Positions 43,497 to 52,821 are shown, counted from the first letter of the stretch. The stretch is 64,000 bases of DNA from SIG307 sp964545045 (GCA_964545045.1 CAZJEN010000012.1:1-64000), one strand, 5' to 3'. Numbers and translations are program-made. Notes: generated by a model from the letters alone, not told the origin.

Positions 43497-44324
43497 ATGA
43501 ATTTCAATTACGAAACACCACAAGGCTTTGATGCAATGTCCGATGTCTGCGAAGGCTGGACCCGCCAAACCGTAACATATCCGTCCAAAACCACCGGTGC
43601 GGACCGCCTTTGCCATGTCATTCTTCCGGCAGGGTATTCTACCGAAAAGACCTATCCGGTACTATACTTACTCCACGGCATCGGCGGCGACCACAACGAG
43701 TGGCTGGGCGGCAATCCGTTAGAAGTTGTAAGTAACTTGGTAGGCGCAGGCGAGGCCACGGAAATGATTGTTGTTATCCCGAATGTCCGTGCTATGAAGG
43801 AGGATGCCGTTCCGAAGGAAATCTTCAGTCCGGAATGTATCGCTGCCTTTGACAATTTTATCAACGATTTAAGAGACGACTTGATGCCGTTTATTAAGGC
43901 AAATTACAGTATCAAAACCGGTCGTGAAAACACCGCCGTTGCCGGACTTTCCATGGGTGGCAGAGAGTCTCTTTTCATCGGCTTTTCCATGCCGGAGACC
44001 TTCGGTTACATCGGCGCCTTCAGTCCGGCCCCGGGTCTTTTACCGCTTTCTTTCCCGAATACGGACGATCGTCCGAATCGCCCTGCTTTCCCGGGACAGT
44101 TTACCGAGGATGACCTTGCGGTCAAGGAAGGCACACCTGCTCCGCTCCTTCTCATGATGTGCAACGGTGAGCAGGATGAAATCGTAAAGCTCTGTACCGC
44201 AGGCTATGAAGCCGCATTATGCAAAAACGACGTAGACCATCTGTACTACACCATGCCGGGGGGCCACGATTTTACCGTATGGAAAAACGGTTTGTATCAT
44301 TTCGCAAAGAGAATTTTTAAATAA
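43497..44324 (+). CDS. Cytoplasmic CE1-family esterase
   Basis: A 275-residue esterase without signal peptide or linker. Landmarks are YLLHGIGGDHNEW near residue 60, the nucleophile GLSMGGRES near 147, the acid in CNGEQDEI near 222 and the histidine in GGHDFTVW near 260. It probably deesterifies imported xylo-oligosaccharides inside the cell. It is transcribed divergently from the third xylanase and shares its operator-like repeat. GAGGAGG precedes the ATG. Confidence 0.88.
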   Translation: MNFNYETPQGFDAMSDVCEGWTRQTVTYPSKTTGADRLCHVILPAGYSTEKTYPVLYLLHGIGGDHNEWLGGNPLEVVSNLVGAGEATEMIVVIPNVRAMKEDAVPKEIFSPECIAAFDNFINDLRDDLMPFIKANYSIKTGRENTAVAGLSMGGRESLFIGFSMPETFGYIGAFSPAPGLLPLSFPNTDDRPNRPAFPGQFTEDDLAVKEGTPAPLLLMMCNGEQDEIVKLCTAGYEAALCKNDVDHLYYTMPGGHDFTVWKNGLYHFAKRIFK

Positions 44325-44345
44325 ATCATCTTCATTTTTTCCTTA

Positions 44346-44416
44346 AAAATAGGGCGTTGACGCTCCGGAGTACACACCATAGTGATTCCTTTCCGAAGCA
44401 ACCAACGCCTTATTTT
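44346..44416. terminator. Bidirectional terminator
   Basis: AAAATAGGGCGTTG pairs with CAACGCCTTATTTT around a 43-base loop, between the convergent esterase and aminotransferase genes, with T-runs on both sides. Confidence 0.7.
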
Positions 44417-44443
44417 CTTTGTAATAGTTCGTTTTATTCTGTT

Positions 44444-45667
44444 TTAAGCCCGGAACACATACTTGTCCAATCGCTCCAATGCCTCCTGCACTCTCGCAAA
44501 CGGCAGTGCCAGATTCATACGGATGGCATATTTTCCGTGGAACGCCCGGCCGTCCTGCCAAAGCACACCGACGGAAAGCCCCGCCTGCTGCAACTCGTCC
44601 ATAGTTTTGCCGTGGGCCTTGCACCACTCTTCACAATCCAAAAACAACATATAGGTTGCCTGTGGCTTTGATACCTTAACCCCATCCCAACGGGTGGTGA
44701 TATATTCATAGGCATAGTCGATATTCTTCGTCAAAACTTCTTTCAGCTCCGTAAGCCACTCACGTCCCTCCGGGGTATACGCTCCCAAAAGTCCGTACAT
44801 AGAAAGCAGATTCATGCTGTTATAGTGACATAAGGAAGCTTCCTTGCGAAGTCTGTCGCGAAGTCTTTCATTATAAACAATGTGATAGCTGCCGATGAGT
44901 CCCGCCAAATTAAAGGTCTTGGACGGTGCATAAAAAGCAATGGTTCTCTGCTTTGCATCCTCCGACACCGACTGGGTCGGGATATGCCGATAGTCCGCCA
45001 GATACAAATCGGACCAGATTTCATCGGAAATTACATACACATCATACTTTCGGAACAACTCCATGGCCTTTTCGATTTCCCAACGTTCCCACGCTCTGCC
45101 CGTCGGATTATGCGGGCTGCAAAAAATTGCTGCGTGAATGTGTTGTTCCTTTATCTTCCGCTCCATGTCCTCAAAGTCCATGCGCCATACATTATTCTCA
45201 TCAAGCACCAGATGACTGTGGACCAGCTCGTAGCCCGCATTTCCGAGAGCTCCGGTAAAGCCCACATAGGTAGGCGCATGCACCAATATTTTATCCCCCC
45301 GGGAGCACAAAATCCCCGCCGCACTAACTACACCGCCCAGTACACCGTTTTCATAGCCGATGCACTCCGCCGTCAACCCTTCCGCTCCGTTCTTCTCGAT
45401 CTGCCACTTAATAATCGCATCGAAATACTCCTCTCTCGGTGAGAAGTAGCCGTACACCGGATGAGAAAGGCGCTCACTGATTGCCGCCGGAATCGTCGGC
45501 ACTGTAGCAAAATTCATATCCGCCACCCACATCGGAATGGCATCAAAGCCCTCCTTTATCGGTACGGAAAAATATCCTTCACCGGATTCTCTGGCCGCAG
45601 CAGGCATGTCGACTGCAAGGGCATCCTTGCCGACACGGTCGATGATGGTAGTAAAATCGTAGGTCAT
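44444..45667 (-). CDS. PatB/MalY-type PLP-dependent cystathionine beta-lyase
   Basis: A 407-residue fold-type I PLP enzyme. MWVADMNFATVP near residue 47 is the PatB/MalY signature. HAPTYVGF and CSPHNPTGR lie near 130 and 185. The PLP lysine is in YAPSKTFNLAGL near 248, and the substrate arginine in YAIRMNLA near 380. PatB enzymes are C-S beta-lyases, and MalY also modulates maltose genes. The start at 45667 follows AGGAGG at nine bases. An earlier ATG overlaps that site. It stands alone. Confidence 0.9.
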   Translation of the reverse strand: MTYDFTTIIDRVGKDALAVDMPAAARESGEGYFSVPIKEGFDAIPMWVADMNFATVPTIPAAISERLSHPVYGYFSPREEYFDAIIKWQIEKNGAEGLTAECIGYENGVLGGVVSAAGILCSRGDKILVHAPTYVGFTGALGNAGYELVHSHLVLDENNVWRMDFEDMERKIKEQHIHAAIFCSPHNPTGRAWERWEIEKAMELFRKYDVYVISDEIWSDLYLADYRHIPTQSVSEDAKQRTIAFYAPSKTFNLAGLIGSYHIVYNERLRDRLRKEASLCHYNSMNLLSMYGLLGAYTPEGREWLTELKEVLTKNIDYAYEYITTRWDGVKVSKPQATYMLFLDCEEWCKAHGKTMDELQQAGLSVGVLWQDGRAFHGKYAIRMNLALPFARVQEALERLDKYVFRA

Positions 45668-45734
45668 GGGATACATCCTCCTATCTTTCTAATGCGAAGA
45701 AAATACATTTCGATTTCAATTTGATAATATATTT

Positions 45735-46571
45735 TCAGTCCTTTAAGCGTTTCACAATATATACATTTTCCGGCAAACCGTTTTCACAAGCAACCTGATA
45801 CAGTTCCTTGGCCGCTTTAAGCTCCCCCGCATCTATCAGCGCATTTACGGCAGAGGTGATGCCCACCACTGCACACTTCCGCTTTCCGAAGGGTGTGGTA
45901 AAGCTTTTCCATTCGCCTACCAGAAAATCACGGGACTCGTCCGTAGATAGCAGACTCGGAAGCAGTTCTTTACTTAATGCCTCCATTTCCTTCTTGTCCA
46001 CCGGAGCGTATTTTGCTGCCGATGTCAAATACAGTAGCTTGTAAAACGGGTATTCCGGAGTATCCTTTGTCTTCTTCAAAGAGGATTGATAGCTTTCCAT
46101 TGCAAACGCTATGTATCTCTGTTCCACAGGCAGTACTGGATTCTTATATAACGCAGCCCTATGGGCGCAAAATTCTGCAAAGGAAGGGAACTTCTCCGAA
46201 TTGCAGGAAACCGCCTCCCTGTATAACGACCACCACCATTCGGTATATCCATCCTTCTCCAAAGTTAATCGCTGTGTCGCATCACAGACCAGCCAGTATA
46301 AATAGCTTGCATCATAAGACATAATATGTTCATAGAAGGTCTGATGGTTTTTCCGCAATGCATGTCCGTCCCGAAGCAGTGCATAGTTATCGGAAATATT
46401 CCAATAGCAAAAGCCCATATCTTCAAAGTCGGTAACCTCTCCGTTTACTATTACGGCTTCCAGATACTCTATTAATTCAAGGTCTTTCTGTTTCTTTTCT
46501 TCTATGGACAGCGTACCACGTTGTCCGATAATTTTCAACTCCCGAAAACGTTTTTTTATTTGTGGATTCAA
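45735..46571 (-). CDS. Hypothetical alpha-helical protein
   Basis: A protein of about 278 residues that I do not recognise. It has no signal peptide or membrane segment. It is rich in aromatic and charged helices, with segments such as DMGFCYWNISDNYALLRDGHA and YLYWLVCDATQRL, and a repeat-like C-terminus (NALIDAGELKAAKELYQVA), which suggests TPR-like helices. TTG 46571 lies six bases after GGGGAGG. ATG 46610 has no ribosome site. It is 128 bases downstream of the broken PBECR4-like gene on the same strand. Confidence 0.6.
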   Translation of the reverse strand: MNPQIKKRFRELKIIGQRGTLSIEEKKQKDLELIEYLEAVIVNGEVTDFEDMGFCYWNISDNYALLRDGHALRKNHQTFYEHIMSYDASYLYWLVCDATQRLTLEKDGYTEWWWSLYREAVSCNSEKFPSFAEFCAHRAALYKNPVLPVEQRYIAFAMESYQSSLKKTKDTPEYPFYKLLYLTSAAKYAPVDKKEMEALSKELLPSLLSTDESRDFLVGEWKSFTTPFGKRKCAVVGITSAVNALIDAGELKAAKELYQVACENGLPENVYIVKRLKD

Positions 46572-46698
46572 ACGGACACCTCCCCATGATAACAGTGATT
46601 TTGTTTCCATTCTACGAGGATGTATGCAGATTTGCAAGACTTGTAAGAAAAGGGGAATTGTGGTATAATATATACGGGTTAATACTAATTCAATAACA

Positions 46699-47309
46699 CT
46701 ACGAAGATACTTCACTGTAATCAGGATGCCGATAAAGTGTGTTGCATCCATTCAAACCTTTCTTTTCCTTCAACATCCAATACAATGACTCTCCGCCATA
46801 TACGACCGTTCCCTTCTTAAAAAAAGAGGCAACACAATATGTCATCGGAGATTCTTCACGTTGTTTCAAAAAAATATAAACACAGGCTCCCGTTTTCTGT
46901 AATTGACTTTCGATTATATACTCTGCATCTATGTAAGATTGAAGATATCTTATATTCTCCGTACTGTAAATCCTAATTAAGTTATCCGTATCCAAATATT
47001 CTTCCAAAAATCGTAACTCTTCAACCCGTGATTTGATATCTTTATTCGATTCAGAATTAACAAAGAAACGACTCTTGTACAAGAGAAAATCTGTAATCTT
47101 CCTTTTCTCAATAATATTCTTCAAAGTATCTTTTCTGTTTCTTGGAATACTAATGTCTGTGAGATGATGCAGACCTGCCAGATGAAAGAAATCAGTATCG
47201 TGAAATTCAGAATTATTTCTCGTGTCTTACGTTTTTTTGATACCACAAATCTGTACTCATATCGCTCAAGCGATATGAACTTCGTGGCACATTCAAAAAT
47301 TAAATCCAT
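46699..47309 (-). pseudogene. Frameshifted PBECR4-like nuclease-fold protein
   Basis: The first frame begins at ATG 47309 after GGGAGAG and reads to EIILNF near 47202. The second frame continues HDTDFFHLAGLHHLTDI, then KNIIEKRKITDF, and ends SVASFFKKG-type and YGGESLYWML segments to the stop at 46699. Joined, they give one protein of about 200 residues with the FFHLAGLHHLTDI core of PBECR4 (phage-Barnase-EndoU-Colicin-RelE-like) domains. One missing base in the AATTT run near 47203 explains the break. It may be a real mutation or a sequencing error. Confidence 0.65.
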
Positions 47310-47327
47310 ATACTCTCCCTATAAAAC

Positions 47328-47352
47328 GAGCCTTGCAACAATCGCAAGGCTC
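47328..47352 (-). terminator. Terminator-like hairpin in the leader of the PBECR4-like gene
   Basis: On the minus strand GAGCCTTGC and GCAAGGCTC form a perfect nine-base-pair stem followed by GTTTTAT and then directly by the GGGAGAG ribosome site. This is attenuator geometry. Confidence 0.55.
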
Positions 47353-47523
47353 TCAAACCCTTTGTAAAACACAACTTTCTTTCGCCGAAGCTAAGATGGA
47401 TTATGGTAAGTTGCCACCTTTGTAAACCTCCATAGTCCCCGTATTCCATCACGGATTCTACTTCATAAGCACAGAAAGCATTTTTACGAGTATGCTTCTC
47501 GAGAAGTCCTCCTTCTATACATT

Positions 47524-47552
47524 ATAATATACCCAATCTATCAAAAAGTCAA
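47524..47552 (-). promoter_or_regulatory. Promoter of the PBECR4-like gene
   Basis: TTGACT (47552-47547) and TATTAT (47529-47524) are 17 bases apart on the minus strand. The leader of about 200 bases before the gene contains only short open frames. From 47553 to 47770 I see no gene I can support. Confidence 0.6.
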
Positions 47553-47764
47553 TTCATTTTTCGACTTATATTAGACCTTTTTTAATGAAATAGGAAACAA
47601 AAAGGGTAGTATTCCTGTTAGATAGGTAAAAGGCCATTCGAAATCCGCTGCGCTCCTTCCTCATGGAGGCGGTCGGCAAGACGAAAGAAGGCCTCTCTCG
47701 GTCTGTCGCATCGCTACTTCCGCAGACGAAACCGCCTGCGGAAGGGCTTCGCCCCACACAAGCA

Positions 47765-47803
47765 AAAAATAATGCTCCCATGTAAGCAAGCTTACGGGAG
47801 CAT
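47765..47803 (-). terminator. Rubrerythrin terminator
   Basis: ATGCTCCC-GTAAGC and GCTTAC-AT-GGGAGCAT form a strong stem, followed on the minus strand by TATTTTTTG. Confidence 0.85.
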
Positions 47804-47853
47804 ATATTTTTCGATTGTTGTAGCGGATGCTCGTTATCGGAACCAATTTCCTC

Positions 47854-48396
47854 CTAGTTGAAGTATCTCTTAAGCAGTCCCTCGAATGCCTTTCCGTGTC
47901 TTGCCTCGTCGCGTGCCATTTCATGCACGGTATCGTGAATAGCATCTAAGTTCTGTGCCTTTGCTCTCTTTGCAAGGTCGGTCTTACCTGCGGTTGCACC
48001 ATTCTCAGCGTCTACGCGAAGCTCAAGGTTTCTCTTGGTGCTGTCAGTTACTACTTCACCCAGGAGCTCTGCAAACTTAGCTGCGTGCTCAGCCTCTTCC
48101 CAAGCAGCCTTCTCGTAGTAGAGACCGATTTCCGGGTAACCTTCTCTGTGTGCTACACGAGCCATTGCCAGGTACATACCAACCTCACAGCACTCGCCTT
48201 CGAAGTTTGCACGAAGATCCATTAAGATATCCTCGCTAACGCCCTTTGCAACACCTACCACATGCTCGGAAGCCCATACCTTCTCGCCTGCCTGCTCGGT
48301 GAACTTCTCTGCCGGTGCCTTACATACCGGACAAGCCTCCGGAGCGGAATCTCCCTCATGAACATAACCACACACATTACATACATACTTTGCCAT
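47854..48396 (-). CDS. Reverse rubrerythrin
   Basis: A 180-residue protein with the rubredoxin domain first (CNVCGYVHEG and CPVCKAP in residues 6-25), followed by the diiron four-helix domain with EGECCEVGMY near 67, EEAEH near 102 and MARDEARHG near 163. Rubredoxin at the N-terminus defines the reverse rubrerythrins of Clostridia, which reduce H2O2 and O2 with electrons from NADH via small carriers. The promoter carries a PerR-type box also found in front of perR, so it is probably peroxide-induced. Confidence 0.93.
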   Translation of the reverse strand: MAKYVCNVCGYVHEGDSAPEACPVCKAPAEKFTEQAGEKVWASEHVVGVAKGVSEDILMDLRANFEGECCEVGMYLAMARVAHREGYPEIGLYYEKAAWEEAEHAAKFAELLGEVVTDSTKRNLELRVDAENGATAGKTDLAKRAKAQNLDAIHDTVHEMARDEARHGKAFEGLLKRYFN

Positions 48397-48485
48397 ACTC
48401 GCTTCGCTGTGCCGCGCTTACGTCTTACGCACAGCATCCTCCTTTTTATAAAATGTTTTGTTGCGACTCTGTCGCTTTTTTCAAA

Positions 48486-48536
48486 ATCAGTAATTGTTAC
48501 TGATATTAATATAGCATATTTTTTTCCGGTTGTCAA
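48486..48536 (-). promoter_or_regulatory. Rubrerythrin promoter with PerR-type box
   Basis: TTGACA (48536-48531) and TATATT (48513-48508) are 17 bases apart. The perfect palindrome ATCAGTAA-TTG-TTACTGAT (48486-48504) lies just after the -10. It matches the box before perR. Confidence 0.8.
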
Positions 48537-48601
48537 CACTTTTTTAAAGAAATTTAGGAATTATTATCGTTTTCTTTTGTTCCTATATCCAACCCGCCAT
48601 T

Positions 48602-48991
48602 TTACTCTGCTTCTCTCATCCTACATGCCGGACAACACCCGAAAAAATAAGCATAGTGTCCTTCAATCGTACCCCCAAAGGCCGCACCGGCAATTACATC
48701 AATATGATCCAGTCCCGGCATCTCCAAATCCGAAACATCACCACACTCTTTACATAGGAAATGATAATGTTGCATCGGATTGCCGTCATACCGGTCGCTG
48801 GTACCTCCGCAGGACAAACGCAGGATATCTCCCGCCTCCGCCAGCATGTTTAAATTACGGTACACCGTACCGAGACTGATATTCGGGATATGTTCTCTTA
48901 CATTTTCATACACCGTTTCCGCTGTAGGGTGAGACTTGGTGCTATGTAAGTAAGTAAGAATCGCGTCCCGTTGCCTGCTGTGTTTTGTCAT
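48602..48991 (-). CDS. perR: PerR, Fur-family peroxide regulator
   Basis: A 129-residue Fur-family repressor. The winged helix has ISLGTVYRNLNMLAEAG near residue 38. The regulatory metal site has HYHFLCKECGD near 76, and the structural zinc cysteines are CKEC and CPAC. Fur, Zur and PerR are hard to separate by sequence. PerR is chosen because the same palindrome lies before this gene and rubrerythrin. The ATG follows AAAGGAGG. Confidence 0.85.
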   Translation of the reverse strand: MTKHSRQRDAILTYLHSTKSHPTAETVYENVREHIPNISLGTVYRNLNMLAEAGDILRLSCGGTSDRYDGNPMQHYHFLCKECGDVSDLEMPGLDHIDVIAGAAFGGTIEGHYAYFFGCCPACRMREAE

Positions 48992-49009
48992 ACATACCTC
49001 CTTTCAAAT

Positions 49010-49059
49010 ACAGTAATAGTTACTAATATTAGTATAGTCTTTTTAGAACGATTTGTCAA
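49010..49059 (-). promoter_or_regulatory. perR promoter with autoregulatory box
   Basis: TTGACA (49059-49054) and TATACT (49036-49031) are 17 bases apart. ACAGTAAT-AG-TTACTAAT (49010-49027) follows the -10, a near-palindrome of the same AGTAA-N3-TTACT type as the rubrerythrin box. Confidence 0.78.
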
Positions 49060-49152
49060 GCTTTTTCACCCGCACAAAAAACAGAAAGCCCGGCATGCAC
49101 ATTCCATATGCATACCGGACTTATCCGTCATTTCATACTGTTCTTATAAAAT

Positions 49153-51024
49153 CTACTTTCTCTTCCTTACCGGCTTTCCGGTCAGACTTACATCTACCAC
49201 GCCGAGCTTTCCCTTGGCTCTTTTCTTTCCGGTACTCATGCCTTTCTTTTCGCTGTCTTCGGAAGACTTATTTCCGCGCTTGCGCTCCGGATTACTTTCA
49301 CTTCCGCGCTTTTCAGTATTTCCTTCCTCCGATGCATTCTTACTGCGACTCCCCCGGCCTTCACCTTTTCCTCTGCCCCGTCCGGCACTTCTGCCTTCGG
49401 ACGACGTTCCGGCGCTCTTTCTATTGCTTCTGCCACCGGACTTTCCGCCGCTGTTGGCGCGTTCAATTTGGATGTTACGTCCGCAAATCTTTACATTCTG
49501 CATTGCCTCAAGCACAGCCTCGGCATAATCCACCGGCACCTCTACGAAGGTATAGTTGTCGTACATCTGAATAGAACCCACCAGCTGGCCCGGCATACCG
49601 CTTTCACCTGCGATGGCACCTACAATATCACCTGGGCGGATTCTGTCGCGTTTTCCGACATTCACAAACAAACGGGCTCTTTCTGCCTTACCTTCGCCTT
49701 CGCTCATATCCAGTCCCGCATCAAAAGCACTCTCCGTAGCGAACTCACCCATGGAAAGCTTTAACAATGCTGCTGCCATTTCAATAGCGGTACAATCGGT
49801 CTCTTCAATATGCTTTTCAATAAGCTCGGTCATAACCTTCAGCTCGCCGCCTGCAATCAGCTCATCCACCTGCTTCATCAGCTTCTCGGAACGAATGGCA
49901 TTGATATCGTCAGCGGACGGAATCGGACGAAGGTGAATCTTCGTCTTACAGTACCGCATAATATCCTTTAATTTATAAATCTCTTTACCTACAACAAGGG
50001 TATGGGACGTACCCACACGGCCCGCACGACCGGTTCTGCCGATACGATGCACATAATACTCGTCATCCTGCGGCACATCGTAGTTAAATACCGCCTCCAC
50101 ATCGTCTACATCGATACCTCTTGCAGCCACATCCGTTGCCACCAAAAGGTCAATTTTTCCGCTGCGGAAGGACTCCATCACACGGTCTCTCTGCTGCTGC
50201 TTTAAGTCGCCGTGCAAACCGTCCGCAAAATAGCCGCGAAGCTGCAAATCCTCCACCAGCTCGTCTACCAGCTTTTTCGTATTACAGAATACCAGCGCAC
50301 GCTTCGGATCGTACATATCCAGAAGTCTCGCCAGTACCTCCGGCTTATTCTTCTGACGCACTTCGTAATAAAACTGCTCAATCTTCGGAACCGTCAGCTC
50401 CTTCTTTACCACACGGACAATTTCCGCATCCTTCTGATAGGTCTCCGCCAACTCCATAATCGGCTGGGGCATGGTTGCAGAAAACAAAAGCGTCTGACGC
50501 TCCTCCGGAAGCTCCTTCAATATGGTCTCAATATCCTCACGGAAGCCCATGTTCAACATTTCGTCCGCTTCATCTAAGGTAATCATCTTTACCGTACCCA
50601 TCTTCAGAGTATGGCGACGCATATGGTCCATGACACGCCCCGGCGTACCGATAATCACCTGCACTCCGCCCTTTAAGGAACGAATCTGCTTGTTAATATC
50701 CTGGCCGCCGTAAATCGGAAGCACCTTTACGCCGTGCATAAACTTCGCAAGCTTACGCACCTCCTCTGCCACCTGAATGGCCAGCTCTCTCGTCGGACAA
50801 AGAACCAACGCCTGAAGGCTCTTATCCTTTGGATCCACTCTCTGTAAAAGCGGAATACCGAAGGCCGCCGTCTTACCGGTACCGGTCTGGGCCTGGCCGA
50901 TGATATCCTTTCCTTCTAATACTACCGGGATTGCCGCCGCCTGAATCGGAGACATCTCTTCAAATCCCATCTCTGCTACCGCACGCAAAATCGGTGCCTG
51001 TAAATCACTTTCATCAAATCTCAT
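49153..51024 (-). CDS. DEAD-box RNA helicase (CshA/DeaD type)
   Basis: A 623-residue helicase. The Q motif precedes AQTGTGKTAAFG near residue 45, PTRELA near 95, DEAD near 153, SAT near 184 and HRIGRTGRAG near 325. A DbpA-type RNA-binding domain follows near 455-530, then a basic glycine/serine/arginine-rich tail (RSAGRGRGKGEGRGSR). Such enzymes unwind rRNA and mRNA and join the degradosome or ribosome assembly in the cold. The start at 51024 has a weak ribosome site. The upstream in-frame ATG has none. Confidence 0.93.
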   Translation of the reverse strand: MRFDESDLQAPILRAVAEMGFEEMSPIQAAAIPVVLEGKDIIGQAQTGTGKTAAFGIPLLQRVDPKDKSLQALVLCPTRELAIQVAEEVRKLAKFMHGVKVLPIYGGQDINKQIRSLKGGVQVIIGTPGRVMDHMRRHTLKMGTVKMITLDEADEMLNMGFREDIETILKELPEERQTLLFSATMPQPIMELAETYQKDAEIVRVVKKELTVPKIEQFYYEVRQKNKPEVLARLLDMYDPKRALVFCNTKKLVDELVEDLQLRGYFADGLHGDLKQQQRDRVMESFRSGKIDLLVATDVAARGIDVDDVEAVFNYDVPQDDEYYVHRIGRTGRAGRVGTSHTLVVGKEIYKLKDIMRYCKTKIHLRPIPSADDINAIRSEKLMKQVDELIAGGELKVMTELIEKHIEETDCTAIEMAAALLKLSMGEFATESAFDAGLDMSEGEGKAERARLFVNVGKRDRIRPGDIVGAIAGESGMPGQLVGSIQMYDNYTFVEVPVDYAEAVLEAMQNVKICGRNIQIERANSGGKSGGRSNRKSAGTSSEGRSAGRGRGKGEGRGSRSKNASEEGNTEKRGSESNPERKRGNKSSEDSEKKGMSTGKKRAKGKLGVVDVSLTGKPVRKRK

Positions 51025-51172
51025 ACTATCTTTTCCTATTCTATAATTTCGAGTCTTTCCGCACTCGAACACACAACAGGTCCGTCAACCCGTTTCCAAC
51101 ACGCTCTCCGACTTGTGTTTCCGGCGCAAAGACTTTGTCAGTATAACATAAAGTTTTTCAAAAAGCAAACAA

Positions 51173-51216
51173 AAACTGTCGTTTCGGGATTTTTGTATCC
51201 GTTCAAACGACAGTTT
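51173..51216 (-). terminator. Terminator of the SNF transporter gene
   Basis: AAACTGTCGTTT and AAACGACAGTTT form a perfect 12-base-pair stem with a 20-base loop, followed on the minus strand by TTGTTTG. Confidence 0.8.
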
Positions 51217-51248
51217 CTTATTCAATCTCTTCTATTCTTACACGTTTT

Positions 51249-52619
51249 TTACTTTACAAACACGTTATAAAGCCCCATCACAAACAGTACCACAACTACT
51301 ACCGGAAGGACATAGGTCAGATATCCCCGCATCCAATTGGCCACTTTCATACCTTTTCCTTCGTTCGCTTCTGCGGTAAACTTCTTCCAGCCCCAACCGT
51401 AACGATAGGTACAGAACAAAACAAACAGCAAAGAACCTACCGGAAGCAACAAATTGCTGACAATGAAATCTTCCAGATCCATAATATTGCTACCCTTACC
51501 AAGCGGTTCAAAGCCTTTCCATACATTAAAGCCCAGAATACACGGAAGGGACAATACAAAGAGCAGTATACCGTTTATGAGGCAAGCCTTCTTTCTGCTC
51601 CAACCAAACAAATCTATCGTGCAAGATACTAAATTTTCAAACACCGCAAGCACCGTAGACATAGCCGCAAAGGATAAGAATACGAAGAACAAACCGCCCC
51701 AGATTCTTCCTCCGGACAAGTTATTGAAAATATTCGGAAGCGTAATAAAAATCAGGCTCTTTCCGCTGTCTACCTGTACGCCGTAAGCCATACACGCCGG
51801 GAAAATAATCAAACCGGAGGCAAAGGCCACAAAGGTATCCAGCACCGCCACTCTGGCCGCCTCACCCATGAGGGCACGCTCCTTGCCGATATAGCTTCCG
51901 AATACCGCCATACTTCCGATACCGATGCTTAAGGTAAAGAAAGACTGGTTCATGGCACCTACGATGATGTTACCGATGCCCACCTCCTTCATCCGGTCAA
52001 GGTCCGGTAACAAATAAAACTTCAGACCTTCCCCGCTTCCAGGAAGGGTAATACTGTTAATTGCCAACACTACCATAATGGCAAACAGTGCCAACATCAT
52101 CCATTTCGTAATACGCTCCAAACCGTTCTGTAATCCGATGGAACACACAACAACCGCAAGTAAAACGGTAATTGCCACGGAAACAATCATCATTCCCGGC
52201 TCCGCCAGCATACCCTCGTACTCCTGCTTAATTCCCGCAACGTCCAGCCCTTCAAAGGTCCCGCCTACGGTCTTCACAAAATACTGAAGAAGCCACCCTG
52301 CAACACTTGTATAAAACATCAGCAACAAATAATTTCCCGCCAGCGCCGCATAGCCGTGCAAATGCCACTTACTTCCCTTCGGCTCCAGCTCCTGATAAAA
52401 CTTCACCGGACTCTTCTGCGCCGCACGGCCGATGGCAAACTCCATGGTCATAATCGGCACCCCCAATGCAACCAAAAAGAAAATATAAATCAAAACAAAA
52501 GCACCGCCGCCGTTTTGTCCTACCATATACGGAAACTTCCAAACATTTCCCAGACCGATAGCACAGCCCGCGCTTAACAAAAGGAAACCAAGGCGGCTTC
52601 CCAACCGTTCTCTTTGCAT
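51249..52619 (-). CDS. Sodium:neurotransmitter symporter family (SNF) transporter
   Basis: A 456-residue protein with 11-12 hydrophobic helices. The N-terminal GFLLLSAGCAIGLGNVWKFP is the SNF/LeuT signature that forms the Na+ and substrate sites. NGGGAFVLIY follows in helix 2, and LSIGIGSMAVFGSYI near residue 235 is the unwound helix 6 region. Bacterial members import amino acids with Na+. The specific substrate cannot be told. It is a single gene with its own terminator. Confidence 0.9.
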   Translation of the reverse strand: MQRERLGSRLGFLLLSAGCAIGLGNVWKFPYMVGQNGGGAFVLIYIFFLVALGVPIMTMEFAIGRAAQKSPVKFYQELEPKGSKWHLHGYAALAGNYLLLMFYTSVAGWLLQYFVKTVGGTFEGLDVAGIKQEYEGMLAEPGMMIVSVAITVLLAVVVCSIGLQNGLERITKWMMLALFAIMVVLAINSITLPGSGEGLKFYLLPDLDRMKEVGIGNIIVGAMNQSFFTLSIGIGSMAVFGSYIGKERALMGEAARVAVLDTFVAFASGLIIFPACMAYGVQVDSGKSLIFITLPNIFNNLSGGRIWGGLFFVFLSFAAMSTVLAVFENLVSCTIDLFGWSRKKACLINGILLFVLSLPCILGFNVWKGFEPLGKGSNIMDLEDFIVSNLLLPVGSLLFVLFCTYRYGWGWKKFTAEANEGKGMKVANWMRGYLTYVLPVVVVVLFVMGLYNVFVK

Positions 52620-52762
52620 AAATCATTCTCGCTTTCTTATATTTTCACCGGAAACCTTCGCCTTTGCTCATGGCTCCCGAAACAAAACCTACCCTCCTAT
52701 TTTACTATGATGTCGGCCGATACGCAATACTACTTTTGCGAAAATATAAGAAATAACGGGTT

Positions 52763-52791
52763 TTGACAATCGTTCTTCTTCATGCTATACT
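52763..52791 (+). promoter_or_regulatory. Promoter of the barnase-barstar pair
   Basis: TTGACA (52763-52768) and TATACT (52786-52791) are 17 bases apart, 30 bases before the barnase ATG. Confidence 0.75.
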
Positions 52792-52821
52792 GAAACCACC
52801 AAACAACATGGAGGTATTCCA

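Noticed and set aside
47338..47510. A peptide-like open frame in the leader of the PBECR4-like gene
   Set aside because: The frame is long and open but lacks a start codon near the GAAGGAGG site. Its first ATG has no ribosome site and its end runs through the terminator hairpin.
47566..47781. A 71-codon minus-strand open frame next to the rubrerythrin terminator
   Set aside because: No ribosome site, no recognisable protein character, and the frame runs through the terminator hairpin.
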